NCBI GenBank assembly: GCA_037157565.1
Contig: JAZHRO010000012.1
Coordinates: 7,900,501 to 7,964,500 of the forward strand
Origin: Thalassia testudinum
Lineage: Eukaryota; Streptophyta; Magnoliopsida; Alismatales; Hydrocharitaceae
Reading direction: 5' to 3'
Length of the DNA stretch: 64,000 nucleotides
Under the pieces are notes generated by a model. That model worked only from the letters and a program-made list of their open reading frames with translations, did not search any database and was not told the DNA's origin. Positions within the stretch are counted from its first letter, which is position 1. Every line of letters begins with the position of its first letter. The translations under genes and the position numbers were made by a program. Below are positions 33,610 to 43,608 of this stretch, in pieces.

Positions 33610-35353
33610 TGATGATGGTGCACTTCGCAAATTAAAATTTGGGTTCGGAGGACTGGTCATCCTACCTTGCAAAATACGTCGATCAGATAAAATTTATAAT
33701 CGAAACTCGGAAAATGAGTCTTAGGTCGAATATAGAGAGGTGAACATTTGGTTTTATAAAAATCCACACTTCGCTTTTATTTGTTTTTGGTCATTTTTAT
33801 CCTTTCTAATTTTTTTAGCTTTTAGCAAGCAAGAGATCAAGTCAATGACTTCTAGCTAATCTACTTGCAACAATATAAGGGAGAGAGAAAAAGAGAGAGA
33901 AACAATCATCTATTTATAAATGAATGTTTGTTATACAACGAAAGCGGAAAATATACACTACGAAAGCGTAAAAAGATAGAATGAGGTGAGAGAAATCCCC
34001 CTCGATGGTCGCTTGGAGGACCAATCTCTCTAACATTGCCTGGAGGAAGGAGGTGAGAAGCGAGATGAATAGGGATGGAGCCGGAGGACGGAGGGTGGGG
34101 CAGGACGGTGTCATGGCGACGATCTTCTTCCCGAAGGGAGGTGAGAAGAAGGCCACGGGATGCTCCACGAAGGGGGATGAGAGGCAGGAAAATGTTTGGT
34201 TCTACTCTTGAGGAGCATCCTAGGCTTAGGACAAGCTCTCTCTAGAGCCTTGGAGGTGGTGAGGTGAAGAAAGGAAGATATGGTTTGGAATGGTGGTGGG
34301 AAGGTCCTTTTACAGTGGAGGAAGAACAACTTCACATTTGGGTCATTACTGACGTCCGTAAACGTCACTATAGATCCCCTCTTTCTGTTGCTGAAGATCC
34401 GCACCTTCGATTCCTTTTCTAGAGTGCACGGGCCATTAGTGATAGATGCAAGCGTCACTAAAGGCCAGCGCAATTGTTGTTGCAAATCCGAGCATGCCCT
34501 TGCTAGCACGTGCTCCGCTGGCGCTGCGCGTATCACGCTTCTTGTCGAGCGCACGTGCGCTAGCGTGCATTGACTGCTACTGCCGCTTTGTTGTGCTCTC
34601 GCGTGTGCACGCGTGCCTTGCTGTTGCACCACGCCTCAAGTGTGCTCAATTGCTAATTTCGGGGGGGGGGGGGCTACGGGGATTCGAACCCGCCCCCTCC
34701 CTTGGAGTTCAGCACCCTAACCAACGTGCCACGACATCCGATGTGTCGAGCGGACAACTTGACGCTTGTGGTGGAGGAGAGCTTAGCAACCATTGGATCA
34801 AGATCCAACGGCTGGGAATGAAGGTCGTTGATGATAGAGAGGTGGGAGCAGGCATTGCTGGTTGATGTTGGGTGGCCTAGATGGCACCACGTGGCACCAT
34901 CTGGGCCGTCTATTCTTCTTTCTGTTGCAGAGGGTGCCACGGTGCTTAGATCGAGATGATTACCGCGTTGCCAGACTGCGATTGTCGCTTCAGATCCATC
35001 CGTATGGTCGGATTTTCCATCCAAAACCCATATGGATGTCGCATTGCCCCATGGCTGTTGATCTTCCTTGGACTTCGTATGATGCTACGGGACTCCGATC
35101 TAGACGATTTCGAAGGTGTTAGGCTCCGTTCGTCGTCCTGATCAGATCCGTACGGTCTGATAGTCCATCCGAGGTCCTAAAATAAGTCTTCTTCTCTCTT
35201 GACCATAAGAAGACTTAATTCACCTAAAATATATACAACTACTCTAAATGCATAATGATGCATGCTATGCAATATTTATAACATGAAATGCAAATCTAGG
35301 CCTAGGAACATGCATGAATAGGCATTTTATTTTCAATAATTGTGTCTACATCA
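33610..35353 (-). repeat. E4 3' LTR (1744 bp)
   Basis: TGATGATGG...GTCTACATCA, intact. It aligns to the two halves of the 5' LTR across the E3 insertion point (34361-34365 is ACGTC here). It includes a TATA-like TTTTACAGT (minus CTGTAAAA) near 34307, a G-run at 34661-34673, a tRNA-like segment and a CCACGTGG palindrome near 34890. Confidence 0.88.
34674..34735 (-). other. tRNA-like segment in E4 LTR
   Basis: On the minus strand a 4-bp stem GCAC/GTGC encloses GTTGGTTAGG, a typical tRNA D-arm. About 30 nt later comes GGTTCGAATCC, a perfect Pol III B-box/T-loop (34680-34690). An A-box-like TGGCACGTTGG lies at 34721-34731. The anticodon arm and most of the T-stem do not pair well, so this is not a functional tRNA gene. 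The right LTR copy near 62180-62240 is more decayed (GATTTGAAGC in place of the B-box). Likely a tRNA-derived insertion fixed in the LTR. Confidence 0.5.
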
Positions 35354-35372
35354 TACCTCTATGCCTATCTTT
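35354..35372 (-). promoter_or_regulatory. E4 polypurine tract region
   Basis: In element orientation AGATAGGCATAGAGGTA abuts the LTR. It is the counterpart of GGCATGGGGGTA in E1, weakened by substitutions. The GACTAGCAAAAG context upstream is conserved. Confidence 0.7.
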
Positions 35373-36586
35373 TGCTAGTCCCTAGCAAAATTAAACTATA
35401 TGCTATGTATAAAAATAAAATTAGGACTCGATCGCTTAGGCCTAAGTTGTTTATTAACAATAGAAAATTTCAACTAAGGTCCTAAACTATGAAGACTCAA
35501 TAGTACCCGGGTGTCTGTCAGAATGCAAACCGCCCAAGTCCTCGCCCTATTTGAAAAGAGAAGTTACAATTTTTTTATTTTTCTTATTTTTTAAGTTTTT
35601 TTGTACTTTTGGAGTTTGAGAGTTTCGAGATAACTTTTACGGCTACCCGACCTGTCCAAGACTCGAAAAGGATTATAAGTGCTAAGTATCTAGTGAAAAG
35701 AGTGAAAGACTCACTAGGCGGCCGTTAAAATAGACTTTGGGTTTCTACGACCTTAGGTGACCTTACTTGGAGGTTTATCTTTTCGAACGGTAGCTTTCTC
35801 CCTACTTCTTTTATTTATGGGTTCAGCACAAGGGTGAACCCAGTGTATATCTCCCCGGTTTATTCTACTTCCCCGCTTCTTCCCTAAGTGTTTTGGGAAT
35901 TATTGTTCATTTTTGTGAGCTGTGCTCTGGACAACCAGCCAATGGGCTGTTACCTATGGCAACTTGCCAGCCATACTCATGCGGTGAAGTGTGGTTTTAT
36001 TTGTTTTTTTTTTTTCCTTTTTCTATATTATTTTCTTTTTTTCTTTTTTTTTTAAGTAGGTGACTTCCCTGATCTAAGATTTACCTAAAGGAAGTTCATC
36101 GAAAATGTTCTTGTAGCTGGGCTCTGAACAACCGTCCTATGAGTTGTTACCACCGACAACTTGCCAGCCATACCACCCTAGATAGTTCATTAGCTACCCA
36201 ATTTCTGAAGAAATTGCTGAAAAGTGAGTCAATGCAAAAAGTGTGTAGATGCTTAGGCTTAAAGCCCCCTCAAATCAAAGGGCGGGTTTATAAGTCGCAT
36301 ACTTATTACCCCAATTTATTAACCAGTTTAAGATAAAATTATTTAGCAAGTACTCGATACTAAGCCCACATTCGAGTGGACACCCGGGTTAACTAAGCTC
36401 GAAGACCTGAAGAGTCTAAGTATTTAGGTCCTCTCGTATCATTTCCTAAAGTTAATTACGCCTAAAAGCCTAAGTTCTCTTCTCCTAATTCTATTTTCTT
36501 TTTTTTTTTATCTTTTTGATTTTTTTTTAAAGAAACTAAAAGAAATTCTACGGAGTTAACAAAATGATTTCAGGATAAAGTATCCA
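35373..36586 (-). other. E4 3' non-coding region
   Basis: No coding potential. The text is shared piecewise with the E3 counterpart (42123-43323), for example around GCTTTCTCCCTACTTCTTTTATTT and AAGTGTTTTGGGAATT, so it belongs to the element family. Confidence 0.6.
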
Positions 36587-36623
36587 CCCCCCATGCCTAA
36601 ATGATGCAATGTCCTCATTGTAA
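36587..36623 (-). promoter_or_regulatory. Internal polypurine-like block in E4
   Basis: In element orientation ACAATGAGGACATTGCAT, a spacer, then TTAGGCATGGGGGG. It is nearly identical to the block after pol in E1 and E2 although E4 has no pol. Confidence 0.75.
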
Positions 36624-36951
36624 AATTAAAGACATGAAAAGGGCGGAGTAAACAGAATATCACCTGAATTTCGTGACAACCTGGTTACTTCCACAAAGAG
36701 AAGAGAGTATACACACACGCTAAGTTTAATGCCTTCAGGTAGGCATAATATGCATACAAAGAAGAAATTGAGAATTCACAAGTGTGGGTCAGAATCAAAA
36801 TAAAAATATTGATCCTCAGACCCGCCAACAGAATATGTCCACAGATGTGGACCAAGTTATGGTGCAGACCTATGCCCCAGGGTCAAGTGGTTCTAAGGTT
36901 CTAGATGAAAATCATCCAGAACCGAAGATTGTTGAGCTTGCAGGGTCAGGC

Positions 36952-38454
36952 TTACAGTTTAGTGGTGTGCAACTCAAGACCAAAGTGTCGGATAATGGGT
37001 AAAGATGGTTCAATAGTTTTAGATGTCCTCTTAATATTCAGCTCAGAAAAATAATCAATTATTTCAAGCTTGGGTTGCACGTGAAAGATATCGTAAGGGT
37101 CCTGGTAGAAAGTAGGTGGTTTCAGGTCAATAGGTACCCTTAGATCCAAAATCAAAGTTCCCTTAGAATTTGCTTCCCAGATTTTTAATTCCAACTTTCT
37201 ATCCTCCAAAATCAATGTTTCTGGGACCTCCAAATTATTGTATACCCCATCTAAAGTACCCAAGTCCAATAATTATGGCTGAATCAGGATTGACTTGGGC
37301 GTAATGATTTCTAAATCGAAATCAATCCCTTCGAGGTGTGGTTGAGGGATGGGGCTACTAATTGAAACTTCTAGTAAATGAGGATTCGAATCCTCCAAGT
37401 TAGCCCCAACCGAATCAAAATCTTCAATGAATGGGCTATCAAATGGTTTGTTATGCTCATCGAGCCCGTTTGTCTCACTAAAATCATCTTCCTTAAGATC
37501 AAGTGAGACTTCACTAAGAGATTCCTCACCCTCAGAATCAAAGAATCCATGATCCTCATTTGTATATGTCTCAAAATCATATGTCATTTCATGGTTCGTG
37601 GAGACATTTTTCGTCATTCCCTAGCTCTGGGATCTCGGGTGAGAAACTCGATTCATCCTCAAAGGGTTGCTCTAGACCAACCTGGTCATCTCCAATCTCA
37701 GAATATGTATCCCCCTCGACAGGTGCCTGAGCGGGTTCAAACATTAGCTCTCTTGAAGGGGGTTCATTTTGAGAATCATCCCAAGATTTGACTAGGGCAA
37801 CCATAAATTTCATCCTCAACCTCGACAATTTCCCTAGAAGAAACTCACCCAGGTCCCTATCCTTAACACTTTGGAGCAAATCCAATAGAGAACTAATAAG
37901 TTCATCAATCATTTTGATTATAAGCTCCAATGCTTCAGTGCATGGTGTTGGTTGGACTTCTAAAGATTGTATAGTGTTCCTCAAGTTAGCCAACACCCTA
38001 TCTTGGATCTGGTTCACCTGAACCAAATGGTTCGGTTCAGGTTTGGGTGGGTTTGAGTTAAATCTAGGGGAGTCAAGATATCGAGGTTCTTGGGTCTCTC
38101 CCTGATAGTAGGTCATTTCAGGTTATTCAAAGAATGGAGGTGACCTATGTTCAGCATAATTCTGGGGAGGGTAGGTGTTATAATCAACATATCCTTCTTG
38201 ATTGTAGATCGAGTTGGGTTGATCGTCAAAGGGTGGAGATCTATAATCTTTATAGCTTTGGGAAGGATAGTAATCATAGTCTTGCTATCCAGGGTTAGAC
38301 CCTGGACACTGAGGTTCGGATTTGTATCCTCAATCAAAGTTATCCTGGCTAGTGGATGAGTAATTACAAGTCAAGCTGGGATAGTAATCATCTTGGGATA
38401 AGTGGTGGTAGGAGGATAGGATTGGAAATGTGTGAAAGATGTGGAAGGATACAT
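36952..38454 (-). pseudogene. E4 conserved ORF of unknown function (decayed)
   Basis: Roughly 500 codons, now in pieces. The start is taken as the ATG at 38454, matching the E3 start at 58985. A probable 1-base deletion near 38390 shifts the frame, and a TAA lies near 38120. A 175-codon frame (37589-38116) is followed in another frame by 37273-37617, then past a TAA by 36952-37269. The N-terminal part is rich in Tyr, Pro and Gln and holds repeats of a YxSPPF...YxQEGY motif. The middle has a helical stretch (ANLRNTIQSLE, then LGEFLLGKLSRLRMKF). The next part is strongly acidic and leads to ITPKSILIQP. It matches no Gag, Pol or Env domain I know. Conservation with E3 shows it was once a real gene of this family. 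Function unknown. Confidence 0.65.
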
Positions 38455-39655
38455 GGTGAAGTAAGGAGGGAAATTAGAAGAGAAAGAAGGAGCCCCGGAA
38501 TACAAGCAATCAACCCTGTCCTTATGTGGGTTAACCTAAAGACTTACAGACTCCCAGGACCCATCTTAAGATTGTAAACAATTTGATCTACTTCTATCCA
38601 GTCAATCCAACCAATTAGAGGGAGGGGCTAGGGAGAAGGTTCTTCCTTTGGCTTGCGCCTTCAGTTCCTAGTGTACCCACCAGCCGCAGTTGTTTGACTC
38701 TACTCCCCTAGCTAGACATCAGATGGACTGTAGAAGCAGATTAATAAAAAAAAATCTCAGTTTGAGCCCCGAAGAGCGAATCAATCCTTAAGGCCAACGT
38801 CTACTCAGTTTTAGTTAGGCTTGGGATGATCGTGCTCTTGGAATGTTATGGGCCCTTAATGATTAGTTAAAATATGTGTGTGCGCACAACCAGGGTTTGC
38901 AAACAAGGTTATTTGCTGATGTGTCTTTTAGGGTTTAACCTTGTTTAGTAGCTTTTAAGGTTTAATTTTTAAGTTTGTTCAATCAGGCTTAGTGGAACAC
39001 TCCAAATTTTGAAAGCACTGGTGATGATGGATTCCTTTAGAAATCAAGAATAAAATGTGGAGTGCTTGGTTCAACCCTAAGTGGCAAGCTACTGATGAAT
39101 CGCTTTTAATTTGAGTGGTGCGGCCCAAACAGTTCAAGCAATTGGCTTGTTGGACCACTTGTTAAGGCACACAAGAATGTTTAATCTATTCAGATTTCTA
39201 CTCACTTATGTGTATTGAGTTGAAGTGTACCGAGTCCACAGGTCAGATCCCGATTAAGTGGTAGAATCAGAGTGATTGTGCGCCTTATGATAAGAAGTTG
39301 TGGGTGTTAAGTGTGTAACTTTCAATTAAATCCCACAAGAGAAGAATATCTTTTTATTTTTTCTATATATGCGGGTGGGTGAGGTGAGTGGAGTGACAAT
39401 CAAATAACCAAAATTTGCCCTAGGGTTTATGTAAGCACCTAAGTTGATTTGGATTTGAGTTATTAGGTTATGGAATGAAAACTAGGGTTGGGGTGGTAGG
39501 GGTACACTTACAAAACCTTCATCCACACTTTTCTCTTATCTGGCTGCTCTAGCCTGCCTTGGATGAGTACCTGCAATTACAGTAAGATCAGAGAAAAAGT
39601 GAGATAAAAGTTAGGTATGGCAGAAAAACATGGAAAAAAATCAAAGAGCATTGCC
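38455..39655 (-). other. E4 leader between PBS and ORF
   Basis: No ORF of note. It is alignable in part to 58986-60140 of E3, for example the CTCCGAAGAGCGAATC stretch near 38769 and the GTGGTGCGGCCCAA stretch near 39115. Confidence 0.55.
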
Positions 39656-39673
39656 TCCCCAGCAACGACGCCA
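39656..39673 (-). promoter_or_regulatory. E4 primer-binding site (tRNA-Asp)
   Basis: TGGCGTCGTTGCTGGGGA on the minus strand complements tRNA-Asp with two mismatches and lies 3 nt from the LTR at 39677. This fixes the element orientation. Confidence 0.85.
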
Positions 39674-39676
39674 AAA

Positions 39677-40426
39677 TGATGACAGCGCGCTTCGCGAATT
39701 AAAATTTGGGTTCGGAGGACCTGTCGTCATAGTTCGCAAAACACATCGATCAGATAAAATTTATAACCGAAACTCAGAAAGTGAGTCCCGAGTCGAACAC
39801 AGGGAGGCAAATGTTTGGTTTTATAAAAATCTGCACTTCGTTTTTATTTGTTTTTGGTCACTTTTATCTTTTCTAATTTTTTTAGCTTTTAGCAAGCAAG
39901 AGATCAGGTCGATGACTTCTAGCTAATCTACTTGTAACAATATAAGAGAAAGAGAGAGAGAAAGAGAGATAAACAATCATCTATTTAAAAATGAATGTTT
40001 GGTACACTACAAAATGGAAAATCTACACTACAAAAGCGTAAAAAGATAGAATGAGGTGAGAGAAATCCCCCTCGACAGTCGCTCGGAGGACCACTCGCTC
40101 TAATGTTGCCTAAAGGAAGGTGGTGAGAAGCAAAACAAATGGGAACGGAGCCGAAGGATGGAGGGCGAGATAGGACGACGTCGCGGCGAGGATATTCTTC
40201 TCGAAGAGAGGTGAGAAGATGACCACGAGATGCTCCACGAAGGAGGATGAGAGGCGAGAAAATGTTTGGTTCTACTCAAGAGGAGCATCCCAAGCTTGGG
40301 ACAAGCTCTCTTTAAAGCCTTGGAGGTGGTGACGTGCAGAAAGGAAGAGATGGTTTGGAATGGTGGTGGGTAGGTCCTTTTATAGTGGAGGAAGAACAAC
40401 TTTGCATCTGAGTCATTAGTGACGTC
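39677..40426 (-). repeat. E4 5' LTR, left piece
   Basis: First 750 bp of the 5' LTR as read on the plus strand, ending in the ACGTC target of E3. TATA (CTATAAAAG, minus) is near 40376-40384. The LTR resumes at 61860. Confidence 0.87.
40422..40426. repeat. Target-site duplication of E3, left copy (ACGTC)
   Basis: Repeated exactly at 61855-61859. The uninterrupted E4 LTR at 34361-34365 shows a single copy at the same place, which proves the insertion. Confidence 0.93.
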
Positions 40427-41143
40427 TGTTGAAGCACCGAGTTGCTACGCTAACGTATTTGGTTTTGAAAACTTGTCGTTATAGTTTGAAAGCGAAGAAC
40501 TCATGTTCAACAAATAAAATTTATACCGGAATAAAAATCTCAGGTCGAACTCAGGGAGGCGGACGTTTGATTTAAAAAATACACGTTTGTTTTATTTGTT
40601 ACGAAACAGAATAATTGATTAGAAACTATCTATCTATTTACAATAAATAGAAGAGAGAGAGAATATTACAAACAAAAATCAAAAAGAGATGTAGAATAAA
40701 CATGGAATTCATTGTCAAATAGATTATTCGTTACACTATTCATTACAACTAGAAAGCGAGAAATGATTACACTAGAAAGTACTAAATCTACTCTAGAAAG
40801 CAGTAAAAGAATGGGGATAGAGATATCCTCCTCGACGATCACTTGGAGGACGAGCCGGACGGGACGATGCTTGGAAGATGAGGAACGGTGCAGGACCAAG
40901 CGGGAAGAACGGGAACAGGGCAGCACGTCGTCGTCGTCGCGGGATCGACTTCTGAAAGGGGGACGAAAATTGGACTTTATCTCTTGAGAAGCATCCCGGG
41001 TGTGGGACAAGCTTCTCTTGAGCTTTGGAGAGGAAGAGAAGAGAAAGAAGGGATGATAATTTCGCATGGAGGGGGTCTCCTTTTATAGTTGCAAGGAGTG
41101 AGGGCAATTTGGTCATTACAAGTCTAAAATCATTAATTCAGGA

Positions 41144-41175
41144 CCTTTAGTGACGGATAAATCCGTCACTAAAGG
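41144..41175. repeat. Hairpin with 15-bp arms in E3 LTR
   Basis: CCTTTAGTGACGGAT, 2-nt spacer AA, then its exact reverse complement. The other LTR copy (60909-60940) has one mismatch, and the E4 LTR near 34433-34466 has a degenerate version. TTTAGTGACGG-type inverted repeats also occur in plant DNA transposons, so capture from one is possible. Confidence 0.85.
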
Positions 41176-41445
41176 CCTGAACGTGGCCGTAGTGGGGCAA
41201 CGCGCGCGTGCTCACTCATCTCCCCATGTTCAACGCCTTTGCACGTTCTTTAAATCTCGGCCGTTCGATCGTGAGATCGAACAGCTGAGAGCGCTGCTCG
41301 CTGTGCCTCCTCAGCACACGCATACAAGTGCGATCCTACGTTACGCGCGGGCATGCGTGGGCACGTCATCTAGATTGAGCTATGTGGTCACTAGATTGCG
41401 ATCGTGCGGTCGATCGGGCGTGTGCCTCCGCTCCAATTGTTGCTT

Positions 41446-41502
41446 GGCGAGACTTGAACGCGCGCCTGCGCTTCGCGTTAAAGTGCTCGACCAATGCACT
41501 GT
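41446..41502 (-). other. tRNA-like segment in E3 3' LTR
   Basis: On the minus strand GTGC/GCAC enclose ATTGGTCGA, a D-arm-like hairpin. GCGTTCAAGTCTC follows about 35 nt later, resembling a T-loop/B-box with mismatches. The 5' LTR copy (61180-61240) reads GCGTTCGAGTCTC, closer to consensus. It lies at the same relative place as the tRNA-like segment in E4. Not a functional tRNA as it stands. Confidence 0.4.
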
Positions 41503-41624
41503 GGATGCGTTTGTGTCGAGTGCTTAACTTAAGGGCGGGCGCATCGCAACCATTGGATCTTGATCCAACGGCGGGGAAGGGTTGATGCGGAGGCCTTCAG
41601 TTGATGCGTGTGGTCGGTTGGGCA

Positions 41625-41656
41625 GCCAAGATGGTGCCACGTGGCACCATCTTGGC
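41625..41656. promoter_or_regulatory. 32-bp perfect palindrome centred on a G-box
   Basis: Sixteen bases on each side of the 41640/41641 junction are exact complements, with CCACGTGG at the centre. CACGTG is the plant G-box bound by bZIP and bHLH factors. The E4 LTR has a near-palindrome at the same place (about 34879-34905). In element orientation it lies upstream of the TATA box. Confidence 0.8.
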
Positions 41657-42103
41657 CATCCATCTTCTGGATGATGTAAATGATGTCACAGGTGTCGGAT
41701 TGAGTCAATTTTCACGCTGTTAGCCTGCGATCGTCAATCTGAATCCATCCGTAAGGTTGGATTTGTCGTTGAAGTATGGATTCACACCATCTTGGCCCTT
41801 AATCTTCTAGGGTTCCCCGATCTCTATCTGATGCCACAGATGTCTGATTAGGGCGATCTTGAAGTCGTTGGACTCCAATCGTCGCCTTGATCACATCTGT
41901 ACGGTTGGATCTTCTATCTGAGGTCCTGATAAAAATTTTGCCTGTCTCTGAACATAAAAGGAGATAATTAACCTCCATTTTATTCAAACTAATCTAAATG
42001 CAAGATGATGTTTGTTATGCAATATTTATAGTATGCAATGTAATTTTATGCTTAAGAACATGCATAAATAGACATCTTATGCAATGTAAACATGTTTACA
42101 TCA

Positions 42104-42122
42104 CTCCCCCACGCCTATCTTT
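42104..42122 (-). promoter_or_regulatory. E3 polypurine tract region
   Basis: In element orientation AGATAGGCGTGGGGGAG abuts the 3' LTR. The AGCAAAAG context beyond it is shared with E1, E2 and E4. Confidence 0.75.
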
Positions 42123-43323
42123 TGCTAGTCCCTACCAAAAACTATATGCTATTTATAAAAGAATCAGGTTGGATTATTTGGGCATGAGTTTTTTTCAATC
42201 ATTAAAAAAATATTTACTTGGGATCTGAACTTTCAAAGACACAACACTGCCTGGGTATCTGCCAAAATGCAGACCGCCTCAAGCCCTCACCTTATTCAAA
42301 GAAAATTTTCTTTTTCTCTTTTTCTTCTTTTCTAATTTTTTTGGATTTTCGAGTTTTAGGATTTAAGAGTGACTTTCTACGGCCATTCAACTCACCCAAG
42401 ATTTGGTGAGAACCCTAAGTTCTAAGCATCTTATTGTAAATGTGATAGACTCATTGATCGGCAGTTAAAATGGACTTCAGATTTCTACGCCTCTAGGTGA
42501 CCTTAAAAAGAGAATTCTGCCTAAAGGTGTATATTTACAACCAGTAGCTTTCTCCCTACTTTTATTTTTACGAGGTCAACACAAGGGTGAATCCAGTGTA
42601 TATCTCCTCAGTTTATTCTACTTCTCCTCTTATTCCTAAGTGTTTTGGGAATTTTCAGTGTATTTATTGAGTTGGGTTCTGACAGCCGGTCGATGAGCTA
42701 TTACCATAGACAACTTACTAACCATACTCGTGCAGCGAAGTGTGGCTTATTTCTTTTGTTTTCTCCTTTTCTTCTTCTTTTCTTTTTGACTTTCTTTTTT
42801 TTTCTTTTTAAGTAGGTGGCTTCCCTGGTCTAAAATTTACCTAAAGGCAGCAAAAAGAGAATGGTCAAGTGACTAGGCTCTGGACAACCTACCTATGGGC
42901 TATTACCCATGATAACTTGCCCGCCATATCACCTTAGAAGGTTGATTAGCTATCCAATTTCCGTTAAAATCGCCAAACAACGAGTTAGTGCAAAGAAAGT
43001 GTGTAGATGCTTAAAATTCCTTCAAATCAGAGGGCAGGTTGATAAGTCGTGTACTTATCACCTAAACTTATTTACTTGAATTAAAATAGAATTCAGGTTA
43101 GCGAGGACTCGAAAAATAAATCCACATTTTAGTGGATACACGGGCCGATTAAGTCCAAAGACTTGAAGGGTCTTTGTGTTCAGATCATAATGTAGTATTT
43201 TCTAAGATTGAAAATTTTCTTAAACCTAAGTTCTCTTTCCTAATTCCATAATTTTTTTAATATAAATAAAATAAAATAAAATAAATCTACGGAGCTAATG
43301 AATTAATTCAGAGATGAATATCC
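42123..43323 (-). other. E3 3' non-coding region
   Basis: No gene. Homologous in patches to E4 35373-36586. Contains T-rich runs and an ATAAA-type repeat near 43262-43285. Confidence 0.6.
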
Positions 43324-43362
43324 ACCCCCCCATGCCTATCTAATGCAATGTCCTCATTGTAT
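43324..43362 (-). promoter_or_regulatory. Internal polypurine-like block in E3
   Basis: In element orientation ATACAATGAGGACATTGCAT, spacer, ATAGGCATGGGGGGG. Closely matches E1, E2 and E4. Confidence 0.75.
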
Positions 43363-43603
43363 TAAAAAGACACAAAACAGAGTGGACTAGAGTAGAAAGC
43401 ACCTGAATTGCGTGAATGTTGGGTCCGCTCCGAGATAAACAAAAACTATATATGTGCTAAATTTAGTGTCTTCAGTTAGTCACACTATACAAAGAAGAGA
43501 AATAAAGAATTTACAAGTGCAGGTCAGAATCAGAATAAAAAGATGAAACCTCAGACCTGCCAGTAGATGTCCACAGATGTGGACCAGATTGTGGTGCTGA
43601 CCC

Positions 43604-43608
43604 ATACC
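43604..43608. repeat. Target-site duplication of E2, left copy (ATACC)
   Basis: Repeated exactly at 57434-57438. Confidence 0.92.

Larger units (their letters stand above)
40427..42103 (-). repeat. E3 3' LTR (1677 bp)
   Basis: TGTTGAAGCACCG...GTTTACATCA. It contains a TATA box (CTATAAAAG, minus, near 41087-41095), a 15-bp-arm hairpin at 41144-41175, a tRNA-like segment at 41446-41502 and a 32-bp palindrome centred on CACGTG at 41625-41656. Several blocks are shared with the E4 LTR. Confidence 0.9.

Noticed and set aside
34111..34632. 173-codon minus-strand frame in the E4 LTR
   Set aside because: Not kept in the second E4 LTR, which has only a 99-codon fragment at 40100-40399; probably chance.
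37549..38359. Plus-strand frames opposite the E4 ORF
   Set aside because: Antisense shadows; similarity to E3 is in the minus-strand frames.
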